A stretch of DNA of 60,000 nt from Tubulanus polymorphus. Lineage: Eukaryota > Nemertea > Palaeonemertea > Tubulaniformes > Tubulanidae. Shown piece after piece: positions 23,944 through 33,575 of this stretch. The first letter of the stretch is position 1, and each line of letters starts with the position of its first letter. The DNA is taken from contig NC_134033.1 in assembly GCF_964204645.1 (NCBI RefSeq), forward strand, positions 7,538,231-7,598,230, given 5' to 3'. The notes beneath the pieces were generated by a model that worked only from the letters and a program-made list of their open reading frames with translations, was not told the origin of the DNA and made no database searches. Made by a program: the position numbers and the translations under genes.

Positions 23944-24672
23944 TTAATTTACCCTTACAACAATTAGATTAACAGACACATTTTGAATCTGCATTGATAA
24001 TCGAAAATTCTAATAACTGTGTAAATCTTAATAATAATTTTTCTCACCACAATTAACTTATATCCAAATTCCATAATTGCAAATTGGTTTAATTCAACAC
24101 AAGATTTGTCCCTTTGATCCTCTGTTCCATTCTTATGTTATCTCACTCTATTACTTGTAGTCATTCAACTTGTATTCAATTTGTTTTGATTTTAGTATCC
24201 CCTAGATTGTCTCTATAATAATATTTTTAAGATTTACACGTATCATTAATTAGTTTGCTCTTCTTTAGCTTTTAACTTTTTCTTAGATTTTTGTATCATT
24301 TCTGATTACTTTGTCTCAAAAGAATATTGAAATATTGAATAAACTACTTCCTCAAAGAAAGATTTTATGACTAATTGTATTATCTTTTCGTTATTATTGT
24401 AGGATTCTTTTTATATTACTCTTTATCCATCGACACCGGCGTTGGCCTTAAAACTTTGCCCATTGAGATTGACTTAGGAAAACAAACGAAAGTTACACTT
24501 CATATCCTCCCTATCTGGATACCTGTTGTCGCAATCTAGTGCCAACAACATTGCTTCTTGTAAACCATACTTGATAAAAATATAAACCCGATTACTCTTA
24601 AATCCACAATTTCGAAAAATAAACACCATTATATTCGGCCTACAGTACAGCTAAACTGCTGAGCTTGCCTGA
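23944..24672. other. Non-coding, possible 3' UTR then intergenic
   Basis: AT-rich with AATAAA near 24,338. Nothing else is supported. Confidence 0.35.
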
Positions 24673-25062
24673 CTTCCGGGTTCATCAGTGCTCGAGTGTG
24701 ACCTCGATTCATCGACAGTAACTAAAAATAGATCAGGTGCGCTGCGCTATTCTCCGCCACCTCTATCTTCAATTAGAGACCGGCCAAAGCTCAAACCCGA
24801 TGCGCCGTATGAGCTCGATGCTTATGCCATATTCTTGCGCGAGTGTCAGTTCGCTATAAATGTAATCGAAGCGTTGGCGACATTGGAGTATCCAGAGAAT
24901 CTCCACCAACTCGTTATGAAATTACCAAATAGGCTACATGATAGATGGCGCGGTATTGCATACGAAATACGAGAAAAGGGTGGCAAAGTCCGATTTTGTC
25001 ACCTCGTTAATTTTGTTCATAAGGAAGCGCAAAAGATGAATGATCCTGTGACGTCCAACTGA
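24673..25062 (+). pseudogene. BEL/Pao-type gag-like fragment, interrupted
   Basis: Open frame following a TGA at 24,670. It contains YELDAYAIFLRECQFAINVI, LHQLVMKLPNRLHDRWRGIA and FCHLVNFVHKEAQKMNDPV. The series LPxxLxDRWR followed by an acidic/basic linker and FxxLVxFVxxxAxxxxDP is the pattern of the gag-like N-terminal region of BEL/Pao retroelement polyproteins. The frame has no ATG at its start. It stops only because the LTR of the Ty3/gypsy element begins at 25,068, so it is both 5'-incomplete and split by the insertion. The rest of this retroelement is not seen on the far side, because the gypsy copy itself is truncated at 29,158. Family assignment is moderately confident. Confidence 0.55.
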
Positions 25063-25067
25063 TTAAA

Positions 25068-25186
25068 CACGGACAATAGAGTTAGACAATACTACAAAGT
25101 CTCTTTATTCAGCCACGTAACTACATCCGGCCTACACTAGGTTACATAAACAACCTAACACTTATACACTGACGTATGACACTACA
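25068..25186 (-). repeat. 3' LTR of the Ty3/gypsy element
   Basis: Read on the minus strand, a segment of about 119 bp starts TGTAGTGTCATACG and ends TTTAATCA. It contains AATAAA (in GGCTGAATAAAGAGAC). Immediately upstream on that strand (25,187-25,199) is the purine tract AAAAGGAGGGGT, the usual polypurine tract primer site. The 5' LTR is missing because the element is cut at 29,158. The length is inferred from TG...CA ends, without a second copy to confirm it. Confidence 0.65.
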
Positions 25187-25199
25187 ACCCCTCCTTTTA
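25187..25199 (-). promoter_or_regulatory. Polypurine tract of the Ty3/gypsy element
   Basis: AAAAGGAGGGG on the minus strand directly precedes the TG of the LTR. This is the position where plus-strand DNA synthesis is primed in LTR retrotransposons. Confidence 0.65.
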
Positions 25200-25515
25200 C
25201 CAGATTTTGAATGAACTTACAAAACTAAAAACCTATAATACGAATAATTTGTATTTCCCGTTAACCACAAGTAACACCAGTCTAATCAAACTATATGGAC
25301 ATAAAATCAAAAACTACAAGTATCTAAATTAAACATTATTAAGTCCAAACACCGTTCTAGTGACTAAACTACTCCCGTAACCCAACTATCGATAAACTTA
25401 TAACTTGACTTAGGGTCCTACTAATTGGAACTTCATATAAGCAAATATCAAACTCAGACATCATCCAAAATTCCGTTAACTAATTGAGATACAGCTGCTA
25501 CGAATTAATTCATCA

Positions 25516-26610
25516 CTACACGTAATCTTTAAATCTAGCCGGTACGCGTACGTTTCGACCTGATCTCGTTTGTACCGGTTGATCGTCAGCTGGCAACTCC
25601 GAATCGAGCAAGCCAGAATCGGTGACTATACCGTCGGGCCTGGACTCGATGTCAGAATCGGAATTAGATTTCTCGTCAGCATCATCCGCCTCTACGAATT
25701 TCTTTAGGTGAGCGGGATTTCTGACGTACTGGTTACCGCTCTCAGATTGAACCGTTACGCCTTTATCGTCCCTGCTAACTACTACTAAGGTCTTATCCGC
25801 GTTACGCGTAGACAGTTTATTCTCTTTTCTCTGTTCGATCAATACGCGATCACCAAATTTCAGATCGCTTGGTTTAGCTCGACGACGCGTATCTGCGTAA
25901 TCTTTGCCTTTTTGTCTCTCCTCCCTTATCGCGATCTCTGACGGCCTGATCTGAGACATATTCTCGATCGCCGAACTCAGGCAATTTCGTATGGATTTCC
26001 CGGCCAAACATAATCTTGGACGGCGATACACCGGTCGTTTCTCGCGGAGTGGAGTGGTAAGCTAATAAGAACTTATACAGTTCTCCCTGCCAGTCCTTGC
26101 CCTCCGCTTGCGCAATCCGCATGCTCTTTAGTAATGTCCTATTTTGCCGTTCTATCTCCCCATTAGCCTGTGGCCAGATGGGGGGGGGGGGTGGCTTAAC
26201 CTGTGCTCGATATTATTCTCGGCCAGGTAATGTTCGAATTCTTCCGAGATGAATTGTTCATCTCCCGTTGTCAGTTTTCAGCGACCTTGGTAACCCAAAT
26301 GCTGCGAATATCTTATCTAAACAACGTATTATCTCGCGGGACCTATATCGGCTATAATAATCGATAATTGCCAATACGTATTCCCCTCCCGGCATCGGAC
26401 CAAGGAGGTCTGCGGCGGTATCCTGCCACGGCCCAGCCGGCAGCTCGTACCTTTTCATCGGTTCCGGTCTAGACGGCAGACTAACAAGTTGGCAACCCCG
26501 GCATGGGTTCACAACTTTCTCTGCATCACGATCTATGCCCGGCCACCATACTTTCGCTCTCAACCGACGCTTCGTTTTCACGATTCCTTGATGGCCCTCA
26601 CGACACGTTT
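25516..26610 (-). pseudogene. Ty3/gypsy integrase (broken)
   Basis: Minus-strand fragments in order: zinc-binding end (WWPGIDRDAEKVV, then C-x2-C in NPCRGCQLV); catalytic core with first Asp in DTAADLLGPMP and IIDYYSRYR; second Asp in LKTDNG; then, after a frame change at about 26,258, SEEF-like sequence and the third acidic residue in a GEIERQN-like motif near 26,150; then WQGELYKFLLAYHSTPRETT. The C-terminal domain (FGDRVLIEQRKENK) and the tail RSGRNVRVPARFKDYV end at 25,516. Frames change near 26,600, 26,258, the long G run at about 26,178-26,190 (C run on the coding strand) and 26,030. Integrase would insert the cDNA copy; this one cannot be made intact. Confidence 0.85.
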
Positions 26611-27573
26611 CAGTAGTGATTCGGGGATAACGATACGGCAGCCCCGTAAGATCATGTTATCGACAGCGCAAAGTTCAGCCCGAACGTTCTTATACCCCGG
26701 CGGACAGTCGTGCCACTTATCCGTCTCGATGCACTCTCTGACGATTCGTAGCTTCTCGTCAGACTCAGATGCTCTGCCGATCTCTGAAACCTTCAGCGCG
26801 AATGGCGTAGCGTGAGCTACGATGAACCGCACATACTCCTCGCCCATATTGTCGTCGTTTCCGTCCGACGGATTAATTAGCCGCGACAGCGCGTCTGCGG
26901 CCATTTCTTTACCGGGAATATGCTTGACGGTGAAGTCATAGGGTTGCAAACGTAATACCCACCTCTCAATCCGCGCGCATGGTTTAGACCTTGGCGAATA
27001 AATGAAAGTCAGAGGTTTATGATCCGTAACGATATCGAACCGTATACCGTAAAGAAACGTGTGGAATCTCTCACATGCCCACACGATTCCCAGCGCCTCT
27101 CTCTCCGTTTGCGAATAACGCCTCTCAACCTGAGATAGGCTGCGATTTGCATAATACACGACGCGTTATACCTTGTCCTGCGTTTGCACTAACATTGCCC
27201 CCAGACCGACTGGGCTGGCGTCGACTATAATTTCAGTCGGGGCGCCCTTTTCGAAATACGCTAGTGTATCTGCTTTACCGAGCTCTAGTTTCAGCTTACC
27301 AAACGCACGGTCGTGTTCTTTACCCCAGTGGAACGATACGCCGTTTCGGGTGAGCTGTCTCAACGGATCCGCGATTGTCGACAAATTATTGATGAATCGA
27401 CTACTGAAATTCACCAAGCCCAGGAAGCTCCGGACTTCAGATGCGGAATTCGGCTTCCTTGCCTCGAGAACAGCTTTCACGCGATCTTTTGTCGGAGATA
27501 TACCATTGGCTCCGAGAATATGACCAACATACTCTATCTCAGGTAAACGTATGTGGCATTTCGGCAGATTCAC
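26578..27573 (-). pseudogene. Ty3/gypsy RT thumb and RNase H (broken)
   Basis: The first part (27,573-27,166) carries YVGHILGANGISPTKDRV, EVRSFLGLVNFSSRF and EIIVDASPVGLGAMLVQ, the start of RNase H with its first catalytic Asp. An in-frame TAA at 27,166-27,168 breaks it. The same frame goes on with YYANRSLSQVERRYSQTERE, the second catalytic Glu, then FDIVTDHKPLTFIY with the catalytic Asp, and HIPGKEMAADALSRL. The linker to integrase follows, ending at 26,578 in a shifted frame. RNase H removes the RNA template during reverse transcription. The stop looks like a point change in a tyrosine-type codon. Confidence 0.85.
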
Positions 27574-28291
27574 AGTGAGTCCGTTTTTTTGCTAAAGTTT
27601 GCAGCACTTTGATAAGACGAGCGTCGTGCTCATCGTCCCCTTTCCCGTGAATAATCAAGTCATCTGAAATGTTCGCGACGCCCGGACAATCAGCAAGAAC
27701 CTGCTTAACGACATGTTGGAAGAGTTCCGGGGCTGAACTTATACCGAACATAAGTCTTTTATAACGGAAAAGACCAAGATGACATGAAAACGTTGTTATA
27801 CTGCGCGATTCCTCTTCAAGTTCTAACTGGTGAAATCCACTCTTCAGATCTATCTTACTAAAGACAGTACTACCTTTCATGCTCTGAATTACCTCGTCAA
27901 CCGTCGGAATCGGGTGACGCTCACGTATGACGGCTGTGTTTGCTTGCCGCATATCTACACAGACGCGAACATCCCCCGACGGTTTCGGCGCAATTACAAG
28001 TGGAGAGACCCAGGGCGTCGGTCCTTCCACCTTTTCGATTATGTCTTCCTCAAGGAGCTGATTAATCTTTGTTTCTAATCTGTCACGCAAGGCGAATGGA
28101 ATTCTCCGAGAATTCTGCGCTACCGGTTTGATATTCTCATCCACATTGATTTTAGCTTGGTAGCCCTTTAGTTTACCGACCCCCAAACAAATTTCAGGAT
28201 ATCGTTTCTCAATATCGCTTATCGTTATTAATTGTATTAATGCCCAATCCGACCTTGAGAACGCCCAGTTTCTCAGCAGTAGATTTTCCAA
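27539..28291 (-). pseudogene. Ty3/gypsy reverse transcriptase
   Basis: Contains the RT blocks in order: ALRDRLETKINQLLEEDIIE, PTPWVSPLVIAPKPSGDVRV, CVDMRQANTAVIRERHPIP, TVFSKIDLKSGFHQLEL (first catalytic Asp), FGISSAPELFQHVV, and NISDDLIIHGKG at the active-site position. The ISDD form in place of YxDD is usual in the Mag / K02A2.6-like Ty3/gypsy lineage, so it is not a defect. The frame is lost after QTLAKK at about 27,583-27,590, where the coding-strand A run appears one base short. It joins the protease upstream only through another frame change at about 28,235. Confidence 0.9.
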
Positions 28292-29158
28292 TCAGCGATC
28301 TACCTTTACCGCTAATAACGAGGAACTCCCCCTCCACAGAACGGTCGCCAACTCCGAGGGTTGTGACGAATTTACCGACTGTAGATAACGGTTCTACTGA
28401 GCCGTATGGGTAGAGTTTTTTCGATACCCGCACCGCAGTGCAGCTGATTTTCTGTTTTTTCAAATAATTCTACGTATCAGAGTCAATCACATTCACGGTT
28501 GAACCCGAGTCAACCAACGCTCGTATAATTATACCGCCTACTTTTAAATCGATGACGCCATCGCGCATCTCGTGACGCAACGAAAACAAGCTCTCTCCGA
28601 CTGTGAATGGATATTCGGCCTCGTCATCGGAATCTCCCGCCACTGCGTTTGTTTTGTTTCTGTGTCTCGGCTCCCGGCCACCAGTGAACTTACTCTTACA
28701 GCATTTTGCGAAGTGACCCACTTTTCCACATTTCTTGCAGGAAGCTGACTGAGCAGGACATGATTTATCTTTTGAAATATGTCCCTGTTTCCCGCAACGG
28801 TAACACGTAATATCTGTCTTCGCGCCAGAACGATAATTTCTACTGTAAACATTCGGCTTCGGTTTCCTCCTATCGACCTGATTAACCTCACTTCTCGGTT
28901 TAACTTCCTCCATCTGCCTAGACTGTATATCGACGGCTTCCATAGCTCTGGCTAGACTGAAAACAGTATTCAAATCGAGGGCTTCGCCTTTCTGAAGAAG
29001 TTTCCTTCGTAGCTGCGAGGACCTACATGATTCAACGACATGATCGCAAATCTGTTCCTCCTCGTCGGCAAGCTTACAGTTTTTCGCCTGATTGCGTAAT
29101 CTGGCAACAAACTGGTCTACCGTTTCCGAACCCTCCTGTTTCAGGGAACGAAAAATGT
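28209..29158 (-). pseudogene. Ty3/gypsy gag (5'-truncated) and aspartic protease
   Basis: The minus frame is open from the junction at 29,158 to 28,473, although it has no ATG. It starts inside gag (SLKQEGSETVDQFVARLRNQ, then ICDHVVESCRSSQLRRKLL). Two zinc knuckles follow: CYRCGKQGHISKDKSCP (in which an extra residue disturbs the CCHC spacing) and CKKCGKVGHFAKCC. The protease active site is ALVDSGSTVNVID. A TAG at 28,470-28,472 then interrupts the protease, and the same frame continues to 28,209 through GEFLVISGKGRSLIGK. Gag packages RNA, and the protease cleaves the polyprotein. The capsid N-terminus and 5' LTR are absent, cut away at the junction with the virus-like element. Confidence 0.85.
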
Positions 29159-29187
29159 GTCATGTAGGCCAACGATAACACGAAACG
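29159..29187. repeat. 29-bp junction repeat
   Basis: These 29 bases, starting GTCATGTAGGCC and ending CACGAAACG, are identical to 20,805-20,833. They lie exactly between the truncated gag of the Ty3/gypsy element and the truncated 5' end of the next gene. Templated filler DNA at a repaired break, a remnant of a larger repeat, or an assembly join are all possible. Confidence 0.8.
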
Positions 29188-30319
29188 TTGTATGTTGATA
29201 GTAATGAAAGTAATAGTAATTCTGCTGAAGTTGAACCTGAAGTTATTTGGAAAAGACCTTTCTTATTCTATGATAAGGATAATATAAAAGATCATTTCTG
29301 CGAGCCTTGTCGAGTAAAATATAGCCCTGAAAATATAGAAGATTGGGAGAATCATCAATTTCGTAAAGTACATATAGATAAAATTTCTAATAAATTTGAA
29401 ACTGAATTCAATGAAAGAAAAAATAATTTATTAGGAAAAATAAAATATGAGAAAACGTTACCAGATAATAAAGAAACAGTTGAAAAGTTAGAAAAACAAT
29501 ATAATGAATTAACAAGAAAAACATATAATTGTAAATATTGTAAATTGATTATTACAACAAGTAATTCAAATCTACATAATAGAACAATAAAACATAAAGA
29601 AAACGTAAGAAAATACCAGGAGCTTAATGAAGATCTATTACCAATAAATTATAAACGAAAATGTCCACAATGTAGTTATGCGACCTTAAGACAAGAAGGT
29701 ACTGTGTTATTTTGTGTTGATTGTGGATGGCAAAAGAATTTATGGGGTGAAGAAAAAACTAGAAATTTTCTCATAGAACCAAAATTAAATTATCTAGATG
29801 AAATTTTTTAAATATTTTCTATAGAAGATCATACACCAGAATATATGCAATGGCTTGAAAAAATGAAAATAATAGAAAATAAAAATGGTGAAATAACTAA
29901 AAAAGATATTATAAAAACAATTATTCCGTCAACATTTAACACAAAACAAAAGAAAATGTATTTATATTTATTATTATGAAAAACCTAAATTAACAGAAGA
30001 AGATATGGAAAATATAAAAAAAATATTCAAACAAATATTAATGTATCATTTGGAAAATAGAATAACAGATTCAATTAATTATGAATTCTTTTTAAATAAG
30101 ATTGTAAATTATTTAAACATCGATATTATAATTCCATTTGACGAATTAACAAACAAAAAGAAACAAAGAAAGCGAGATAAAATGTGATACAAGATAGAAC
30201 TTTATTTAAATGAGAAAAATGAAATGGAAGAACCTAAACAAATTATACAAGAACAATTAAATGAAAATGAAGAAGCCACGAGTGATTTCGAGTATGATGA
30301 TATTGATTTTATGTTTTAA
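29179..30319 (+). pseudogene. Virus-like zinc-finger protein, VLTF3-like architecture
   Basis: A 5'-truncated gene that opens at the junction without an ATG. Its order is: U1-type finger CEPCRVKY...HQFRKVH; a Lys/Glu-rich helical part; finger CKYCKLIITTSNSNLHNRTIKH-like (C-x2-C-x11-H-x5-H); and a zinc ribbon CPQCSYATLRQEGTVLFCVDCG. After a TAA at 29,809-29,811 the same frame goes on (EDHTPEYMQWLEKMK). It shifts by one base near 29,968 into PKLTEEDMENIKKIFKQIL, NYEFFLNKIVNYLNIDIIIP and KQRKRDKM. A TGA at 30,185-30,187 sits where Trp is likely, then an acidic tail ends at TAA 30,317-30,319. A zinc ribbon followed by such a helical domain recalls the poxvirus/NCLDV late transcription factor VLTF3 family, some of whose members occur in Polinton-like viruses. 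This is inferred from pattern only. It converges on the polymerase with a 4-base overlap. Confidence 0.45.
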
Positions 30320-30932
30320 TAACCATAAGGTAATGTTTTTATACCATCATCTAAAATACGCCTTCATCAAATGGATTCAAACTAGTTTTTTCAACTTCAT
30401 TAATGTACATCTCGTGATCTTCTGATCTTAAACAATTCATTTTAAGTTTCATTACAATTGATTTATATAAACACTTTATATAATCTTGAAATTCTATATG
30501 TTTATCAACCACATGTTTTGTTATTCCTTTTAACTTTTTAGCTTCATGATCTTTTGTTCTGTAACTATACATTTTACTTCTTATCCCAACAAATTCAATC
30601 ATTTCATCACCCCCTAATTCATCTTTAAATTTACCAGGAATCTTTTTATTATCATTGCTAAATAGTTCATGATCTTTGGGATAATTGCTAAAATCAAAAT
30701 GATGTTTTAATGTTTTTAAGTCTTTTGTTATGTCATTTGTCTTGATTTTTAGTATGTAACTGTCAGTATTTTTTTGGATTAATGGGAACCCAGAATTGAA
30801 TGTTCCATCATCTGTTGATAAATCATAAACATAGTCAGTTGGGTTATATATTTCAAATAAATCTTTAACTTCTTCTGTAAATTCTTTTTCTACATGCCTT
30901 AAATTAAAACAATTTGGTTTAGATTTAATTAA
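30316..30932 (-). pseudogene. C-terminus of an intein plus C-extein of family B DNA polymerase
   Basis: The minus frame is open from 30,932. VKDLFEIYNPTDYVYDLSTD and GTFNSGFPLIQKN match intein blocks F and G, ending in Asn (codon 30,768-30,770). Thr follows as the +1 nucleophile (30,765-30,767) in TDSYILKIKT, the second half of the polymerase YxDTDS motif. The thumb region follows (HHFDFSNYPKDHELFS, KFKDELGGDEMIEFVGIRSK, CLRSEDHEMYINEVEKTSLN). A one-base frameshift near 30,360 precedes the natural-looking end ILDDGIKTLPYGY-stop at 30,316. The strand and content are exactly what is missing from the pol1/intein gene at 40,311-44,746, from which about 9.4 kb of repeats separates it. Confidence 0.75.
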
Positions 30933-30933
30933 T

Positions 30934-31100
30934 TAGGGTTTTCTGTTACATCACAGAAAACCCTATTGAGATTCGCGTGTTTCTTATTATTAGGGTTTTC
31001 TGTTACATCACAGAAAACCCTATTGAGATTCGCGTGTTTCTTATTATTAGGGTTTTCTGTTATTTCACAGAAAACCCTATTGATATCCGCGTGATTATTA
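30934..31100. repeat. 57-bp hairpin minisatellite, 3 units
   Basis: TAGGGTTTTCTG begins at 30,934, 30,991 and 31,048, an exact 57-bp period. Each unit contains AGGGTTTTCTGT-(TACATC or TATTTC)-ACAGAAAACCCT, a 12-bp stem with a 6-base loop. The last unit is slightly diverged. Since 57 is a multiple of three, the minus strand reads a 19-residue repeat (HANLNRVFCDVTENPNNKK), followed by an Asn run from an ATT microsatellite. I doubt it is a protein. It marks the left edge of the material inserted into the intein gene. Confidence 0.8.
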
Positions 31101-31587
31101 TTATTATTATTTTCTTCCACACTATTTTTACCAAAAGAACATAGGCTTTGTTACCTTACCGCTGTTTCATATACAATCCATATAATATCGTTCAGCTCAC
31201 TGAGATCTACAAATAGCCCGCGTGTTTTTTCACGAATCATCGTTACAAAAGCGCTGTCGGGCCGTAAACATCGACAATTTAGCCCCATTCAATGGGGCGA
31301 CATGTTTTTCGAGTCGTCATCCCGAGATCAACCCGCAGGCCGACTGTCACTTCGATTATCAATTCAAGTATAAATGAACTAATTTATTGCCGCAGACTTC
31401 AAATTCAGTCGCGGTCTTCAAACAGTGATTTTAACAATAGCCCATTTTCCTCATCAAATCATATTACCGATACACTGGAAGTTGACTACTTTAGATTTTA
31501 AAAGCACTGTCGAGCCGTAAACATCGACGAATCGACGTGTGTCACTACATCGTCGTTCCGGAGATCAGCTGCGAGTTTCTCCTCATC
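31101..31587. repeat. Imperfect ~253-bp duplication leading into unit B
   Basis: The word GTCGGGCCGTAAACATCGAC near 31,256 recurs as GTCGAGCCGTAAACATCGAC near 31,509. Both are followed by a rough match over the next ~110 bp, including ATAAATGAACTAATTTATT versus ACAAATTAATTTATT. Non-coding. Confidence 0.55.
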
Positions 31588-32140
31588 ATGAGAATCAAAT
31601 CGAGTACAAATTAATTTATTACTACCAGTGATTTGGCTGCGGGTTTCAAGGAGTTAGTATAACAATACCTATTTTTCTTTACCGAATTAACCGTGTATTT
31701 ACTAAGATAAATCTTTAGTGTACCGGGGAATCGTAGGCCTAAACTAAACACGCCGAAGAGATATAGCGGAGAAAAGCTGTTATGTCGACGAGGTATCAAA
31801 ATAAAAGAATATATTACTTTTTTCGGCCGCGGCCCTCTTTATCAATACCATCAATACTCTATATTTCCTACAATACATACCGATCATATTCAAATGCACA
31901 AGGTATTTACTAAATACAAGTATATAACACACTCCTATCCGTATGCTGGACTCACACTTGACATTCGGAGTAAGCGTTCGCTGTGGGGGAAAGGGATCGT
32001 TCGCTGTGTCGCTTGTAGTGTTTATCGAGTTTTAGGCGACCTTAAAGCTTTAGTATGGTGGCTGATAAGATAAATAACACGAATATGCAAATAAGGGCGA
32101 CATTACGACAAAACTAAAATAACGCGAGAAAACAATGATT
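31588..32140 (+). repeat. Unit B, copy 1 (diverged)
   Basis: Runs from GAATCAAATCGAGTACAAAT to GAAAACAATGATTTTG. Includes CGCCGAAGAGATATAGCGGA, TTCGGCCGCGGCCCTCT and ATGCAAAT. It resembles the copies at 33,041 and 34,721 but carries more substitutions. Unit B always directly precedes a 31-bp satellite array. No coding capacity is credible. Confidence 0.8.
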
Positions 32141-32890
32141 TTGATTTTGTCGCCCGCGACAATACATTATTTTGGTTTTATCGCCCACGACAATTCATTA
32201 CTTTAGTTTTATCGCCAGCGACAATGCATTATTTTGGTTTTGTCGCCCGCAACAATTCATTATTTTGGTTTTATATTTAGTTTTTGTCGCCCGCGAAATT
32301 TTTCTTTTTTGGTTTTGTCGCCCGCGACAATTCAATATTTTGATTTTATCGCCCGCGATAATTCATTATTTTGGTTTTGTCTCCCGCGACAATTCATTAT
32401 TTTGGTTTTGTCGCCTGCGACAATTCAATATTTTGGTTTTGTCGCCCGCGACAATTCATTATTTTGGTTTTATCAACCGTGAGAATTCAATATTTTGGTT
32501 TTATCGCCCGCGATAATTCATTATTTTGGTTTTATCGCCCACGACAATTCATTATTTTTGTTTTGTCGCCCGAGACAATTCATTATTTTAGTTTTATCGC
32601 CCACGACAATTCATTATTTTGGTTTTATCGCCCGCGACAATTCACCATTTTGATCTTGTCGCCTGGACAATTCACCATTTTGGTTTTGTCGCCCGCGACA
32701 ATTCATTATTTTGGTTTTGTCGCCCCGACAATTCTTTTTTTGGTTTTGTTGCCGCGACAATTCTTTTTTTGGTTTTGTTGCCGCGACAATTCATTAATTT
32801 GGTTTTGTCGCCCGCGACAATTCATTATTTTGGTTTTATCGCCCACGACAATTCATTACTTTGGTTTTATCTCCAGCGACAATTCATTAC
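32141..32890 (+). repeat. 31-bp satellite array 1, about 24 units
   Basis: The unit is GGTTTT(A/G)TCGCCCGCGAC followed by AATTCATTATTTT, 31 bp in total. The core TGTCGC-CC-GCGACA is an inverted repeat. Units vary at (A/G)TCGCC and CATT/AATA. The plus strand has few stops in any frame, and 31 is not a multiple of three, so long meaningless reading frames arise. Confidence 0.95.
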
Positions 32891-33040
32891 GGGCTATTGT
32901 GTTCACTTTTCGTCCTTCCGTCCGTCCATAGACGGAATCCAGTTATTTTGGGAAGTTTTGAAGACGCTTCAAGGTAATGTCTTGATATTTGGTTTATACA
33001 TGTACCTACCCTAGACACATCGTCAGCCCAAAAACTGGCA
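32891..33040 (+). repeat. Repeat A terminal fragment (inverted orientation)
   Basis: CGGGCTATTGTGTTCACTTTTC, the GTCC/TCCG run, AGACGGAATCCAGTTATTTT and CTACCCTAGACACATCGTCA match the right end of repeat A in reverse orientation. Cut off after CCCAAAAACTGGC, where unit B follows. Confidence 0.85.
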
Positions 33041-33575
33041 TTCTGAGAATCAAATCGAGTACAAATTAATTTATTACTACCAGTGATTTGGCTGCGGGCG
33101 TCAAGCAGTTAATTTAGTTTTACTAAGATAAATCATAAGTGTACCGGGGAGTCGTAGCGTGGAGTCGTAGGCCTAAACTAAACACGCCGAAGAGATATAG
33201 CGGAGAAAAGCTGTTATGTCGACGAGGTATCAAAATAAAACAATATATTACTTTATTCGGCCGCGGCCCTCTATATCAATACCATCAATACTCTATATTT
33301 CCTACAGTACATACCGATCATTGTCAAATCCACAAGGTATTTACTAAATACAAGTATATAACACACTCCTATCCGTATGCTGGACTCATACTTGACATTC
33401 GGAGTAAGTGTTCGCTGTGGGGGAAAGGAGATCGTTCGCTGTGTCGCTTGAAGTGTTTATCGAGTTTTACGCGACCTTAAAGCTTTAGTATGGTGGCTGA
33501 TAAGATAAAAAAACACGAATATGCAAATGAGGGCGACATTACGACAAAACTAAAATAACGCAAGAAAACAATGAT
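33041..33575 (+). repeat. Unit B, copy 2
   Basis: Essentially identical to the copy at 34,721 (offset exactly 1,680 bp). The reading frame in its middle is shared by all copies and carries no known motif. Confidence 0.9.

Noticed and set aside
27700-27750. ISDD in place of YxDD in the gypsy RT taken as a catalytic lesion
   Set aside because: The ISDD form is common in the Mag / K02A2.6-like lineage of Ty3/gypsy elements.
30929-31120. Minus-strand 63-codon frame with a 19-residue repeat
   Set aside because: Arises from the 57-bp minisatellite and an ATT run. It has no link in frame with the intein downstream and there is no protein evidence.
33139-33480. 113-codon frame identical in three unit B copies
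   Set aside because: Identity reflects DNA duplication. The diverged copy at 31,588 does not preserve the frame, and no motif is recognisable.
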